A stretch of 64,000 nucleotides of DNA from Marinimicrobium alkaliphilum (GTDB lineage: Bacteria > Pseudomonadota > Gammaproteobacteria > Pseudomonadales > Cellvibrionaceae), in the NCBI RefSeq assembly GCF_003259155.1, contig NZ_QGMQ01000001.1, positions 711,394-775,393 of the forward strand, read 5' to 3'. The notes beneath the pieces are model-generated. The model had not been told where the DNA came from, ran no database searches, and was given only the letters and a program-made list of their open reading frames with translations. The translations under genes were made by a program, and so were the position numbers. Within the stretch, counting starts at the first letter, position 1. Each line of letters begins with the position of its first letter. Below are positions 30,201-39,946 of the stretch, in pieces.

Positions 30201-31057
30201 CGCCCGAGCCCGGCAGTTCGTTGATGCGTGACGCCTGGCGGCGGTTGCGCAAAAATCACCTGGCTATGGTAAGTCTTGTGTTTCTGTTGTGCCTGGTACT
30301 TCTGGCACTCTTGACGCCCTGGATTGCGCCCTATGAATACCAGGAGCAGAACTTGCTGTTGGGGGCATCGCCGCCATCCAGTGACCACTGGCTGGGCACT
30401 GATACCCTCGGACGCGATCAGTTCACTCGCATTCTTTACGGCAGCCGCATTTCCTTGATGGTGGGCTTTATTGCCACGGCGGTCGCCCTGCTAATCGGTG
30501 TGCTCTGGGGCGCGACGGCGGGTTACCTCGGTGGGCGAGTCGATAACGCGATGATGCGTTTTGTCGATGTCCTCTACGGTTTGCCGTTCGCTGTGTTCAT
30601 TATTTTGTTGACAGTGATCTTCGGCAGTAGCCTGTTGTTACTGTTTCTAGTGATTGGTGCCGTCGAGTGGTTGACCATGGCGCGCATTGTGCGGGGCCAG
30701 GTGCTCACTGTACGCCGACAGGAGTATATTGAGGCCGCGGTGGCTATGGGGCTGTCCAGTTGGCGAATTATTCGGCGCCATGTGATTCCCAATGCGGTGG
30801 GGCCCATTATTGTGTACACGACGTTGACGATTCCCAGCGTGATTTTATTGGAGTCCTTTTTGAGTTTTCTTGGCCTGGGGATTCAGCCACCGCAAAGTTC
30901 CTGGGGCTCGTTGATTTCCGCCGGGGTCGAAAATATGGAGCTTTATCCCTGGCTGCTGATCTATCCGGCACTGACCCTGTCGGTTACCTTGTTCGCGTTA
31001 AACTTTCTCGGCGACGGGTTGCGCGATGCGCTAGACCCGCGCGCCTCCAAGGATTGA
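30167..31057 (+). CDS. peptide ABC transporter permease (OppC-like)
   Basis: Second permease subunit (296 aa). A cytoplasmic N-terminus with DAWRRLRKNHLAM leads to helix 1. The HWLGTDTLGRDQFTRILYG periplasmic signature and the EAA motif YIEAAVAMGLSSWRIIRRHV are characteristic of OppC/DppC. ATG 30167 overlaps oppB by 34 nt; an in-frame ATG at 30224 would give a shorter N-terminus. The ATPase gene follows directly. Confidence 0.93.
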   Translation: MAESAVAQESLTPEPGSSLMRDAWRRLRKNHLAMVSLVFLLCLVLLALLTPWIAPYEYQEQNLLLGASPPSSDHWLGTDTLGRDQFTRILYGSRISLMVGFIATAVALLIGVLWGATAGYLGGRVDNAMMRFVDVLYGLPFAVFIILLTVIFGSSLLLLFLVIGAVEWLTMARIVRGQVLTVRRQEYIEAAVAMGLSSWRIIRRHVIPNAVGPIIVYTTLTIPSVILLESFLSFLGLGIQPPQSSWGSLISAGVENMELYPWLLIYPALTLSVTLFALNFLGDGLRDALDPRASKD

Positions 31058-31060
31058 GTG

Positions 31061-32680
31061 ATGACTGAGCAACAGCCCCTACTGCAGGTTGAAAATCTCC
31101 GGGTGGCTTTCCACAGCCGCGACGGGGTCACCACAGCGGTGGACGATATGAGTTTCACGCTTATGCCCGGTCAGGTGCTGGGCATTGTGGGTGAGTCAGG
31201 TTCGGGTAAATCCGTGTCCTGCTACAGCCTTCTGGGTTTGATTCCTTGCCCGCCCGGGCGTATCGAACGCGGAAGGGCGCTGCTTGAAGGGCGCGACCTC
31301 TTGAGCCTGAGTGAGCATGCTCTGCGCTCGGTGCGCGGGCGACGGATCGGCATGATTTTTCAGGACCCCATGACCTCGCTCAATCCTTATATGCGGATCG
31401 GTGAGCAGTTGATCGAGCCGCTGCGCGAGCACCGGGGGCTGTCTCGCAAGGCGGCCCGGGTCAAAGCACTGGCCATGCTGGAAGAGGTAGGTATTCAGGA
31501 TGCCGCCGAGCGTATTGATGCCTATCCGCACGAATTCTCTGGCGGGATGCGCCAACGGGTCATGATTGCCATGGCACTGGTGAACGAACCGGACATCCTG
31601 ATTGCCGATGAGCCGACGACGGCGCTGGATGTGACGGTACAGGCGCAGATTCTGACACTGATCAAGAGCCTGCAGGCCAGCTATGGTCTGGCGGTCATTT
31701 TTATTACCCACGATCTGGCTGTGGCCTCGCAAATGGCTGATGAGTTGCTGATCATGGAGAAGGGCGTGGTGGTGGAGCGGGGCACGCCAAAGAGTGTGTT
31801 TGCGGCTCAGGCCCACCCTTATACGCGCAAGCTGATTGGTGCCATTCCCGCCGGGGCCAAGCCGGTACCTTCGGAGATGGATCCCACCGACAACTTCGTC
31901 AAGGTCAATCACCTGCGCACCTGGTTCTACCCGCAGCAGGGCCTGTTGTCTCCGCGCGGGGAACCGCTCAAGGCAGTGGATGATGTCTCCTTGGAGATAG
32001 CGCGAGGAGAAATTCTGGGTCTGGTGGGGGAGTCGGGCTCGGGCAAGTCTACTCTGGGGCGGAGTATGATTCGCCTGGTGGACAGTCAGTCCGGCGAGGT
32101 GATTATCGATGGGGTGGATTACCGCGCGCTGCCTCGGGGAGCGTTGAAAAAGCAGCGGCGACAGGTTCAGATGATTTTCCAGGATCCCTACGCGTCCCTC
32201 AACCCGCGCATGACGGTGTTCGACACGCTGGCGGAGCCGTTGCGCGTGCACGGTCTGGCGAGCCGGAAAAACCTGGCGCAGCAGGTCAATCAGTTGATGG
32301 ATGACGTGGGCCTGGATCGGCGGTTTGTGCGTAAGTATCCCCATGAGTTTTCAGGGGGCCAGCGCCAGCGCATTGCCATTGCCCGGGCACTTGCGTTACA
32401 GCCGAGGCTGATTGTTGCGGATGAGCCTGTGTCGGCGTTGGATGTCACCATTCAGGCGCAGATTCTGGATCTGCTGCTATCGCTCAGTCGCAAACACCAC
32501 CTGACCATGTTGTTTATTTCCCACGATCTGGCGGTGGTTCGTTACATTTGCGACCGGGTGGCGGTCATGCATCGCGGGCAACTGGTGGAGGTTGCCGACA
32601 CCGAGGCTCTGTTTGCGGCACCCGAGCACCCCTATACCCAGTCGCTGCTTGCCTCTATACCCTTGGCCCAGTGGGGCTGA
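31061..32680 (+). CDS. peptide ABC transporter, fused tandem ATPase (OppDF type)
   Basis: A 539-aa protein with two complete ABC ATPase domains in one chain. Domain 1 (about 1-265): Walker [18 protein letters not shown], signature [10 protein letters not shown], Walker [14 protein letters not shown]. Domain 2 (about 275-535): Walker [16 protein letters not shown], signature [14 protein letters not shown], Walker [13 protein letters not shown]. Both carry the oligopeptide-type C-terminal HPYT motif. The OppD and OppF roles are thus fused, as in YejF and GsiA. ATG 31061 is preferred to GTG 31058. It is the last gene of the importer operon. Confidence 0.94.
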   Translation: MTEQQPLLQVENLRVAFHSRDGVTTAVDDMSFTLMPGQVLGIVGESGSGKSVSCYSLLGLIPCPPGRIERGRALLEGRDLLSLSEHALRSVRGRRIGMIFQDPMTSLNPYMRIGEQLIEPLREHRGLSRKAARVKALAMLEEVGIQDAAERIDAYPHEFSGGMRQRVMIAMALVNEPDILIADEPTTALDVTVQAQILTLIKSLQASYGLAVIFITHDLAVASQMADELLIMEKGVVVERGTPKSVFAAQAHPYTRKLIGAIPAGAKPVPSEMDPTDNFVKVNHLRTWFYPQQGLLSPRGEPLKAVDDVSLEIARGEILGLVGESGSGKSTLGRSMIRLVDSQSGEVIIDGVDYRALPRGALKKQRRQVQMIFQDPYASLNPRMTVFDTLAEPLRVHGLASRKNLAQQVNQLMDDVGLDRRFVRKYPHEFSGGQRQRIAIARALALQPRLIVADEPVSALDVTIQAQILDLLLSLSRKHHLTMLFISHDLAVVRYICDRVAVMHRGQLVEVADTEALFAAPEHPYTQSLLASIPLAQWG

Positions 32681-32697
32681 AGGGGCGCGCACGATCC

Positions 32698-34287
32698 TCA
32701 GTTCGATTGAGTCACATCCACATACAGTGTCAATGACTGCCCAGGGTGAATCAGGCCGTCAGCGCTGACCGAGTTCCAATCTGCGATTTGCCGGACACTG
32801 ACATTGAAACGACTGGCTATCCGCGCCAGGGAATCGCCCCGCCGGACCCGATAATTGACCCGACGCACAATGCCCTCGCGGTTGGTGGCCTGAGTGCCGC
32901 TGGCTTCGGTGTTGCGGGTCCAGACCACCAGTTCCTGGCCGGGGCGAATAGTGTCGTTGGGCGCCATGCCGTTCCAGTTGGTGAGGGCGCCAATGGTCAC
33001 GCCATACTGGTTGGCAATGCGCCAGAAACTGTCTCCGGAGCGCACAGTGTGGGTCACACGGCGACTGCCGTCCCGACCCTGGGAACGCTCCTGGGTGCGC
33101 TGGCGGCGTTGGTCGGCACTCAAGCTGTAGTGGCTGGAGGGTTGGCTGGCGGTGGGGATCAATAACGTCTGGCCTTCGCGGATGATATGCGAATTCAGAT
33201 TGTTGGTGCTCTGTAGGGCGGAAACGCTGGTGCGGTGGCGGCGTGCGATAGCGCCCAGGGTGTCACCCGCGCGCACCCGATAGCGGTCCCAGCCAACGCG
33301 ACCGTCTTTGGGGAGTTCGTCAAGTTTTGCGCTGAACGTCTCGGCCTGTGCCAGGGGGATCAGCAGCTCATGGGGGCCCTCGGGATCTGTGGCCCAGCGA
33401 TTGAACGCCGGGTTGAGGCGGTACAGGTCTTCCAGCTCAATCTCGGCCAGCTCGGCAGCTTGAGCCAGATCAATCTGGGAGTTGATGCCCACTCGGGCGA
33501 AAAACGGTTGGTTGGGGATCGGATTGAGGGTCACACCGAAGGCTTCGGGATCGCCCACCACTTGGGCCAGGGCCAGCAGTTGTGGTACATAGTTACGGGT
33601 TTCGCGGGGCAGGGGCAGGTTCCAGTAGTCGGTCGGGCGTCCCTCGCGGCGGTTGCGATTGATGGCCCGTTGCAGGTTGCCCTGGCCGGTATTGTAGGCC
33701 GCCAGGGCCAGCAGCCAATCGTTGTCAAACCGTTGGTGCAGGTACTTCAGGTAGCGGATGGCCGCGTCGGTCGAGGCGACAATATCCCGGCGCCCGTCAT
33801 ACCACCAGTTTTGCTTGAGCCCAAATTGGCGCCCGGTGGCGGGCACGAACTGCCAGATGCCGGAGGCCCGGCCATGGGAATAGGCGAAGGGATCAAAGGC
33901 ACTTTCAATGATGGGCAGCAGGGCCAGCTCGGTGGGCATGTCGTTGGCTTCGAGCTCGCTGATGATGTAATACATGTAGCGCCCCGCGCGCTCGGTGACC
34001 CGATCCAGGTACAGCTGATTGCGGGAATACCAGCTCAGGTAGGTATCGATCCGGTCGTTGTCGTAGTCGTCGAAGCCATACCCGGCGCGCAGGCGCCACC
34101 AGAGGTTGTTTTCACCCGCGAGCTCGTAGTTGGCCCGCTCCTCGTCGTCCAGAGGGCAGTATGCCTGTTCGATCAGCAGGTGGGCATCGAGGGCGTCGGG
34201 ATTGATCTGTGGGTCGCGCTGCAGGCTGCTGCAGCCGCTGATCAGGGCGATCCCGAGGGCGAGGGTGGCATACTTTGGCGATGTCAT
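32698..34287 (-). CDS. mltD: membrane-bound lytic murein transglycosylase D
   Basis: Lipoprotein lytic transglycosylase (529 aa) that cleaves peptidoglycan with 1,6-anhydro ends. The signal peptide ends in LISGC with Cys19. The SLT domain (about 100-225) shows LPIIESAFDPFAYSHGRASGIWQF (read as LPIIESAFDPFAY then SHGRASGIWQF), with the catalytic Glu in IESAF, and ALAAYNTGQGN. Three LysM repeats follow (about 338-382, 410-455, 478-522). gloB lies upstream on the same strand, as in E. coli. Confidence 0.95.
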   Translation of the reverse strand: MTSPKYATLALGIALISGCSSLQRDPQINPDALDAHLLIEQAYCPLDDEERANYELAGENNLWWRLRAGYGFDDYDNDRIDTYLSWYSRNQLYLDRVTERAGRYMYYIISELEANDMPTELALLPIIESAFDPFAYSHGRASGIWQFVPATGRQFGLKQNWWYDGRRDIVASTDAAIRYLKYLHQRFDNDWLLALAAYNTGQGNLQRAINRNRREGRPTDYWNLPLPRETRNYVPQLLALAQVVGDPEAFGVTLNPIPNQPFFARVGINSQIDLAQAAELAEIELEDLYRLNPAFNRWATDPEGPHELLIPLAQAETFSAKLDELPKDGRVGWDRYRVRAGDTLGAIARRHRTSVSALQSTNNLNSHIIREGQTLLIPTASQPSSHYSLSADQRRQRTQERSQGRDGSRRVTHTVRSGDSFWRIANQYGVTIGALTNWNGMAPNDTIRPGQELVVWTRNTEASGTQATNREGIVRRVNYRVRRGDSLARIASRFNVSVRQIADWNSVSADGLIHPGQSLTLYVDVTQSN

Positions 34288-34337
34288 TGGCTTGCGGGTG
34301 TCCTGCTGCGATTAATGTGCGTAAAGGCGTATGAATT

Positions 34338-35171
34338 CTAGGGATTGCGCGGGTAGCGGTCAAGGAATCCTGTGCCAGTCTTATGCCCGTCCTTCCAGCG
34401 CCGCAGGCTGGCGAACACGGCGGCGGCATCCGGCAGCGCCTGGCCGCTGTAGTCTGCTGCAGCCCGTTGCACGGCCGGCTCCCGGCAACGCAGAAACGGG
34501 TTGGTGCGACGTTCAAGACCTACGCGAGTCGGTATGGTTGCCTGACCCTCCCGTCGGCGTGCCATTTCTGTGACGCAGCGCTCATTGATGGCGTCGTTGC
34601 CAGGTTCGACAGTACGGGCGAAGTCCAGGTTGGCGAGGGTGTATTCGTGGGCGCAGTACACCAGCGTGTCGTCAGGTAATTGGGCCAGCTTGTCGAGGGA
34701 GTTCAACATCTGAGCGGGCTCGCCCTCGAACATCCGTCCACAGCCGGCCGCAAACAAGGCGTCGCCGCAGAACAGCTGAGCGGCCCCGTGCGCGGGTTGG
34801 TGCAGGTAGGCAATGTGATCAAGGGTGTGTCCGGGCACCGCCAGCACCGTCAAAGGCATCCCCGGCAGCGCCACCCGGTCGCCCTCGGCGAGGGGGCGGG
34901 TCACCTGGGGGATGCGTTCGGACGCTGGCCCCCAGACCGGCACGGGGTGGCGGGCCAGCAGGGCCGGCAAGCCGTCGGTGTGATCCCAGTGGTGATGAGT
35001 GATCAGTATGCCTTTGAGTTTCAGGTCTCTTTGCGTCAAGGCGGTCAGCACCGGTTCGGCATCACCCGGATCGATAATATAGGCGTCGGGGGAGCCCGGG
35101 TCGGGCTGCAGGAGCCAAAAGTAATTGCTGTCCAGGGCGGGCAGGGCGTAGATCCGGGGTCTGGTAGACAC
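34338..35171 (-). CDS. gloB: hydroxyacylglutathione hydrolase (glyoxalase II)
   Basis: Metallo-beta-lactamase-fold thioesterase (277 aa) that hydrolyses S-lactoylglutathione to lactate and glutathione in methylglyoxal detoxification. The metal motif THHHWDHTDG (HxHxDH) lies near residue 56, followed by VPGHTLDHIAYL and GDALFAAGCGRMFEG. The C-terminal glutathione-binding helices include NPFLRCREPAV. Translation starts at GTG 35171 with AGAGGAG upstream. It is divergent from the methyltransferase gene. Confidence 0.94.
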   Translation of the reverse strand: MSTRPRIYALPALDSNYFWLLQPDPGSPDAYIIDPGDAEPVLTALTQRDLKLKGILITHHHWDHTDGLPALLARHPVPVWGPASERIPQVTRPLAEGDRVALPGMPLTVLAVPGHTLDHIAYLHQPAHGAAQLFCGDALFAAGCGRMFEGEPAQMLNSLDKLAQLPDDTLVYCAHEYTLANLDFARTVEPGNDAINERCVTEMARRREGQATIPTRVGLERRTNPFLRCREPAVQRAAADYSGQALPDAAAVFASLRRWKDGHKTGTGFLDRYPRNP

Positions 35172-35283
35172 TCGGGACTCCTCTGGTTGAGGGATTGCAT
35201 AGGCGAATGATGTAGACTAGAGCCATGATAGCAAAAAGGTACCTGTCACGGCGCGGCCGTGCTGGCATGGGAGGGTAGTGCGG

Positions 35284-36138
35284 ATGGCTGCACCGCGTTC
35301 ATTGACCTACTGGCAACGCAAATGGCAACGACGGTTTGGCGTGTTGTCCCCGGCGCGAACCGTCGCTGAGCTCGATGCCTGGCTGCAAACGCCCTTGGGG
35401 CAGGCGCTGCTCAAGGCGGAGCAGGCACTGCTGGCGCCAGCGCTGCGAGACCTGTTCGGCTACCACCTGTTGCAACTGAGTATCAGCCCGTCCCTGGATC
35501 TGAGCGAAAGTAGCCGTATTGGACACCGTTTTGCTTTGGGCCCCCGCGGACTTAACGGCCAGAGTCGGCTTGCCGGGCAGGCGGACTTCCACGCCTTGCC
35601 GCTGCCGTCCGAATCTGTCGATCTGGTTATTCTGCACCATGTACTCGACTACAGCCCGACCCCGCACCAGTTGTTGCGCGAGGCGGAGCGGGTGCTGATT
35701 CCCCACGGCTATCTCGTGATCATTGGCTGCAACCCCTACAGCAGTCTGGGGCTGGGCGGGCGTATCGCTCAGTTGTTCAGTCGCAGCGCCCAGTGGCGGC
35801 GCCAATCCCTGGGGCCGCGGCGCATGCAAGACTGGCTGACCCTGCTGGATCTGGATCTCGTCAGCCTTGAGCGGGGCTTTTACCGACCGCCGGTTAACAA
35901 TGAAAAATTCCTCAACCATTTGCAATGGTTGGATCGCTGGGGTAAAAGGCTGCATCTGCCTGGCGGCGGCTTCTACCAGGTGGTCGCGCGCAAAGATGTC
36001 TGCGCCATGACGCCGCTGCGGCCCGCGTGGCGCGATACCCGCGTCGCCAACGGCCTCGGGGCGGCGGGCCCATTGCGGTCTCCCAAGGCGTCGGCGGCCA
36101 ATGATCGCTACAAGAGGAAAGGCTTTGAAGAAAGTTGA
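35284..36138 (+). CDS. class I SAM-dependent methyltransferase (YafS-like)
   Basis: A 284-aa protein with a Methyltransf_11-like core. [27 protein letters not shown] (read as [13 protein letters not shown] then [14 protein letters not shown]) is the motif after the SAM site, and [17 protein letters not shown] the next strand and loop. The canonical first glycine-rich motif is weak or replaced by the [11 protein letters not shown] region. It lies in the conserved gloB-yafS-rnhA-dnaQ order. ATG 35284 has GAGGG 8 nt upstream. The substrate is unknown. Confidence 0.85.
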   Translation: MAAPRSLTYWQRKWQRRFGVLSPARTVAELDAWLQTPLGQALLKAEQALLAPALRDLFGYHLLQLSISPSLDLSESSRIGHRFALGPRGLNGQSRLAGQADFHALPLPSESVDLVILHHVLDYSPTPHQLLREAERVLIPHGYLVIIGCNPYSSLGLGGRIAQLFSRSAQWRRQSLGPRRMQDWLTLLDLDLVSLERGFYRPPVNNEKFLNHLQWLDRWGKRLHLPGGGFYQVVARKDVCAMTPLRPAWRDTRVANGLGAAGPLRSPKASAANDRYKRKGFEES

Positions 36139-36562
36139 AATATTTACCGATGGCGCCTGCCGGGGTAACCCGGGACCGGGTGGCTGGGGTGCATTGCTGC
36201 GCTACAATGGCGAAGAGAAATCGCTCTACGGTGGCGAACCCGGGACGACCAACAACCGCATGGAGTTACAGGCGGCCATTGAGGGACTGAGTGCCTTGCG
36301 AGAGCCCTGCGAGGTGGTGCTGACCACGGACTCCCAGTATGTGCGTAAAGGCATTACCGAGTGGCTCGTTAACTGGAAGCGTAACAATTGGCGCACAGCG
36401 GCGAAAAAACCGGTCAAAAACGCCGAATTGTGGCAGCGCCTGGATGCCGAGAACGCCCGCCATCAGGTACAGTGGCGGTGGGTGAAGGGACACAGCGGCC
36501 ACCGCGAGAACGAGCTGGCGGATCAACTTGCCAACCGCGGTATTGATGAATTGCGAGGATAG
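36125..36562 (+). CDS. rnhA: ribonuclease HI
   Basis: Degrades the RNA strand of RNA-DNA hybrids (145 aa). All four catalytic acids are visible: Asp9 ([17 protein letters not shown]), Glu47 (NNRMELQA), Asp69 (LTTDSQYV) and Asp133 (ENELADQLA), with His123 in KGHSGH. The start is TTG 36125, with AGGAAAGG just before it and the family-typical N-terminus [12 protein letters not shown] 36101 would add eight residues that do not fit the family. It overlaps the methyltransferase gene by 14 nt. Confidence 0.96.
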   Translation: MKKVEIFTDGACRGNPGPGGWGALLRYNGEEKSLYGGEPGTTNNRMELQAAIEGLSALREPCEVVLTTDSQYVRKGITEWLVNWKRNNWRTAAKKPVKNAELWQRLDAENARHQVQWRWVKGHSGHRENELADQLANRGIDELRG

Positions 36563-36568
36563 TGACTA

Positions 36569-37291
36569 ATGCGACAAGTGGTGCTGGATACCGAAACCAC
36601 AGGCCTGGATCCCCAGCAGGGCCACAGAATTATTGAAATCGGCTGTGTCGAGCTGGTCAATCGCAAGTTGACCGGGCGGCATTACCACCAGTACATCAAC
36701 CCGCAGCGTGATATCGAGGCCGAGGCCATCGAGGTGCACGGTATCACCAATGAGCGCTTGGTGAACGAGCCGGTATTTGCGCGCATTGTCGACGAATTTC
36801 TGGCTTTTATTGACGGTGCCCAGCTGGTGATCCACAACGCGCCTTTCGATGTGGGCTTTATGGATAACGAGCTGAGTCTGCTCGGCGGCCGTCATGGCCG
36901 TATTGCCGACCGCTGCTCGGTGGTGGACAGCCTGGTGATGGCCCGGGAGAAACACCCGGGACAGAAGAACAACCTCGACAGCCTGTGTAAACGCTACGGC
37001 GTCGATAACTCGCACCGGGACCTGCACGGGGCCTTGCTTGATGCCGAAATTCTGGCGGATGTCTATCTGCTGATGACCGGCGGCCAGACCGCGCTTTCGC
37101 TCGGTGGCCAGCAGGAGCGTGACAGTGGTGACGAAACGGGTGGGGGCAACCGGATTCGCCGTTTGACCCAGGATCGGGCGCCGCTGCCAGTGGTACGCGC
37201 CAGCGCCGAGGAGCTGGCGCGGCACCAAAGTAAACTTGATGCCCTGGACAAGGCCGCTGGTGGAGAGTGTGTCTGGCGCCAGTGGCAATAG
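36569..37291 (+). CDS. dnaQ: DNA polymerase III epsilon subunit
   Basis: Proofreading 3'-5' exonuclease (240 aa) of the DEDDh family. The ExoI motif VLDTETTGLDP gives Asp7 and Glu9, ExoII is HNAPFDVGFMDNEL, and ExoIII is HRDLHGALLDAEILADVY with the active-site His and Asp. The C-terminal region, with repeated Arg and Glu before QWQ, binds the polymerase alpha subunit. It lies 6 nt after rnhA, so the two are co-expressed. Confidence 0.96.
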   Translation: MRQVVLDTETTGLDPQQGHRIIEIGCVELVNRKLTGRHYHQYINPQRDIEAEAIEVHGITNERLVNEPVFARIVDEFLAFIDGAQLVIHNAPFDVGFMDNELSLLGGRHGRIADRCSVVDSLVMAREKHPGQKNNLDSLCKRYGVDNSHRDLHGALLDAEILADVYLLMTGGQTALSLGGQQERDSGDETGGGNRIRRLTQDRAPLPVVRASAEELARHQSKLDALDKAAGGECVWRQWQ

Positions 37292-37387
37292 GGTATGAAT
37301 GAGAAGCACTTGGCAGCGCAGGGCCGCGCAACCGGTTAAACTGGGCGCCAGAGCGGGATATAACACAAAGAGAGTCTCAGAGTGACT

Positions 37388-39097
37388 ATGGCAGAACCCC
37401 TGAACCTGGCCTCCCTGCAATTGGTGCAGGACGAGCTGGTAGCAACCATCGAGCAGGCAGCGAACCGCCTTGAGCAGTTCTCACGCGATCGGAACAATGC
37501 GGAGCTGCTCCAGGCTTGTATCGACTACATCAAGCAGATCAAGGGCACCCTCAGCTTGCTGCAAATGCGTGGTGTCGATGTGCTTGCGGATGAATTGGTC
37601 GCGCACACCACAGAATTTACCCTGGGTGATGACTCCATTGACTCAGAGTTGGAGCTGATCAGCACCGCTTTTTTCATTCTGCCCCGCTATTTTGAGTACT
37701 GCCTGCAGAGCGCGCGCAGCATGCCGGTTGTACTTTTGCCCCACATCAACCAGTTGCGCCAGGCGCGCCGGGCGCCGCCGCTGCCAGAGAGTTACTATTT
37801 TGACTACCAGTTGCCGTCGGTGGGACCGCGCAAGGGCCAGAGCAGTGCCGTGTTGGGCGAGGATTTTGGCGCGTTGACGCGCCGCCTGCGACATATGTAT
37901 CAGGTGGGTCTGGTCCAGGTTCTGCGTGGCGCACAGCTGCGGCCAGCGTTGGGCATGATGGAGCGGGCGCTGGAACGCTTGGCCTCGGTCACCGGTGGGC
38001 GCCCGGCGGGCAATCTCTGGTGGGTCGCGAGTGTCGCGCTGAGTGTGATCCGCGCGGAGCAGATGGACCTGAACGATAGCCGTAAGCGTCTGATTGGTCG
38101 ACTCGACCGCAAAATCAAACAGCTGCAGCAGGACGGTCAGGCACAACTGGATACGGAGCCGGATCCGGATCTGCTTAAAGAGCTGCTCTATATCATTGCT
38201 TTGTCGCGGTCAGAGTCCCCGACGGCGGGAGCGGTCATCAGTGCTTACGAATTGCCGGCACTGCCTTTTACTGAGGGTGAGTTGGCGCGCGAACTGGGCC
38301 ACCTTAATGGCCCGAGTGCCAATACCTTTGCCTCAATGAGTGAAGAGCTGCGCGGTGAACTGCGCAATGCCAAACTGATTCTCGAACGGGCCGTGCAGGG
38401 CGGCAGCGAGATGTTGCGAGAAAGTCCGGAGCTTGTGGATACCCTGAAGAAAGTGGCAGGGATTCTCTCGGTTGTAGGGCTGTCCGCACCCAGTCAGTGC
38501 CTGAATGAAGAGGTGACCAAGATTCTCGCCTGGCATCAGCGCGATGAGCCGGTCGCGCCGGAGGAGCTGCTCGAAGTCGCCGACAGTCTGCTCTATGTCG
38601 AAAGCACCATCGGCGGTTTGCACCGGAGCAAGCCGAGCGACGATCAGATTCGCGCGCTCAATGCAATTTCCCGCGATGAGGTGGTCAGCAGTAGCCAGCT
38701 GGCCGAGGCCCAGCGCGTCGTGTTCGAAGAGGCGCAGAACGGTCTGGTGCTGGTCAAGCGAGCACTGAATGCGTTTGTCGAGAGCCAGTTCGACAAGGGT
38801 CACATCCGGAATGTCAATGCGACGCTTAACAGCGTAAGGGGTGGCCTGGTGGTGATGAACTACGCCCGCGCTGCCCATATCGTCGATCAGAGTATTCAGT
38901 TTATCGATCAGGCCCTGCTCAAAAACGAACAGCCCGCCACCGAAAAGCACCGGCTGGAGACTTTTGCCGATGCGGTCATCAGTCTTGAGCACTACCTGGA
39001 CAGTCTGCGCAACGGCGTTTCGAACAGCGACAAAGCCCTTCAGATCGCCGAGGAAAGTCTCGAAGCCCTGGGCTTCAAGGCCTACCAGGCTGGTTAA
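37388..39097 (+). CDS. ChpA N-terminus-like (Hpt-related) protein, no kinase core
   Basis: A 569-aa, mostly helical soluble protein with no signal peptide. The first 130 residues (QACIDYIKQIKGTLSLLQMR, then PRYFEYCLQSARSMPVVLLP) resemble the N-terminal region of the Pseudomonas chemotaxis-type kinase ChpA/PilL. Repeated helical bundles follow. No phosphotransfer HxxKG site, HATPase, CheW or receiver domain is evident, so it looks like a stand-alone relative of the ChpA amino-terminal module. Function unknown; a role linked to twitching-type signalling is speculation. nudC starts directly after its stop. ATG 37388 is chosen over GTG 37382. Confidence 0.7.
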   Translation: MAEPLNLASLQLVQDELVATIEQAANRLEQFSRDRNNAELLQACIDYIKQIKGTLSLLQMRGVDVLADELVAHTTEFTLGDDSIDSELELISTAFFILPRYFEYCLQSARSMPVVLLPHINQLRQARRAPPLPESYYFDYQLPSVGPRKGQSSAVLGEDFGALTRRLRHMYQVGLVQVLRGAQLRPALGMMERALERLASVTGGRPAGNLWWVASVALSVIRAEQMDLNDSRKRLIGRLDRKIKQLQQDGQAQLDTEPDPDLLKELLYIIALSRSESPTAGAVISAYELPALPFTEGELARELGHLNGPSANTFASMSEELRGELRNAKLILERAVQGGSEMLRESPELVDTLKKVAGILSVVGLSAPSQCLNEEVTKILAWHQRDEPVAPEELLEVADSLLYVESTIGGLHRSKPSDDQIRALNAISRDEVVSSSQLAEAQRVVFEEAQNGLVLVKRALNAFVESQFDKGHIRNVNATLNSVRGGLVVMNYARAAHIVDQSIQFIDQALLKNEQPATEKHRLETFADAVISLEHYLDSLRNGVSNSDKALQIAEESLEALGFKAYQAG

Positions 39098-39919
39098 ATG
39101 AGTCGTTTTATCGCCGCCAGCCTGCCGCCTTCGTCTCGGGTCGACGCCCGCTACCTGTTGGTTGCGGAAGGGTTGCTATGCTGCCCGGAGCAGGGCCTCT
39201 GGGCGCCGGTGCCCGAAGCGCAGCTGACAGTGCCGCCTGCGGCGGTCACCGACGAGCATTTTGTCGGTTACCTCGATGGCGCTCCCTGTTGGGTGTGGGT
39301 ACTCAATGAAGCGCTGGCGCTGAGCGGCTACCAGTGGTTGGGCTTGCGCACCCAGCTCGGCGTACTCGACGATCCCTGTTTCAGTCTGGCCGGACGCGCG
39401 TTACAGTTGGCGCAATGGCAGCGCGATCATCGCTATTGCGGGCGCTGTGGCCGGCCGACCCGGTCTCTTGCCGACGAGCGCGCCAAAGTCTGCGATGCTT
39501 GCGAGCAGCGCTACTATCCACGTCTATCACCCTGCATGATTACCTTGGTGACCCGTGGCGATGAGTGCCTTTTGGCGCTTCACGCGCGGGCGCGCCAGCG
39601 GCCGATGTACACCGCGCTGGCGGGATTTATCGAAGCGGGGGAGGCGGTGGAAGATACGGTGCGCCGGGAGGTCATGGAAGAGGTCGGGCTTAAGGTGCAC
39701 CGGTTGCGTTATTTTGGCAGCCAGTCCTGGCCTTTCCCCGGGCAGCTGATGCTCGGGTTTCACGCCGACTACCGCAGTGGTGAAATTTGCGTAGACGGTG
39801 AGGAAATTGTCGATGCCCGTTGGTGGCGTTTTGACCAGCTGCCCGATGTGCCGCCTGTGACCACGCTTTCGGGGCAGTTGATTCGGGATTTTGTCGAACG
39901 GTGCAATGCCGCCGTTTGA
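39098..39919 (+). CDS. nudC: NAD-capped RNA hydrolase / NADH pyrophosphatase NudC
   Basis: Nudix hydrolase (273 aa) that splits NAD(H) and removes NAD caps from RNA. The zinc ribbon is CGRCGRPTRSL and CDACEQRYYPRLSP. The Nudix box GFIEAGEAVEDTVRREVMEEVGL (read as GFIEAGEAVED, then TVRREVMEEVGL) carries the metal-binding REVMEE. The NudC-specific SQPWPFP-type motif appears as SQSWPFPGQLMLGF. The ATG follows the previous stop directly. Confidence 0.94.
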   Translation: MSRFIAASLPPSSRVDARYLLVAEGLLCCPEQGLWAPVPEAQLTVPPAAVTDEHFVGYLDGAPCWVWVLNEALALSGYQWLGLRTQLGVLDDPCFSLAGRALQLAQWQRDHRYCGRCGRPTRSLADERAKVCDACEQRYYPRLSPCMITLVTRGDECLLALHARARQRPMYTALAGFIEAGEAVEDTVRREVMEEVGLKVHRLRYFGSQSWPFPGQLMLGFHADYRSGEICVDGEEIVDARWWRFDQLPDVPPVTTLSGQLIRDFVERCNAAV

Positions 39920-39946
39920 GGCTTTGAATCACAGGGGGAAGTGTTC

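Noticed and set aside
33235..34341. A 368-codon open frame on the plus strand
   Set aside because: It is antisense to mltD, which has a lipobox, an SLT domain and three LysM repeats.
36101..36124. ATG 36101 as the rnhA start
   Set aside because: It adds eight residues not found in the family; TTG 36125 has a good ribosome site and the usual N-terminus.
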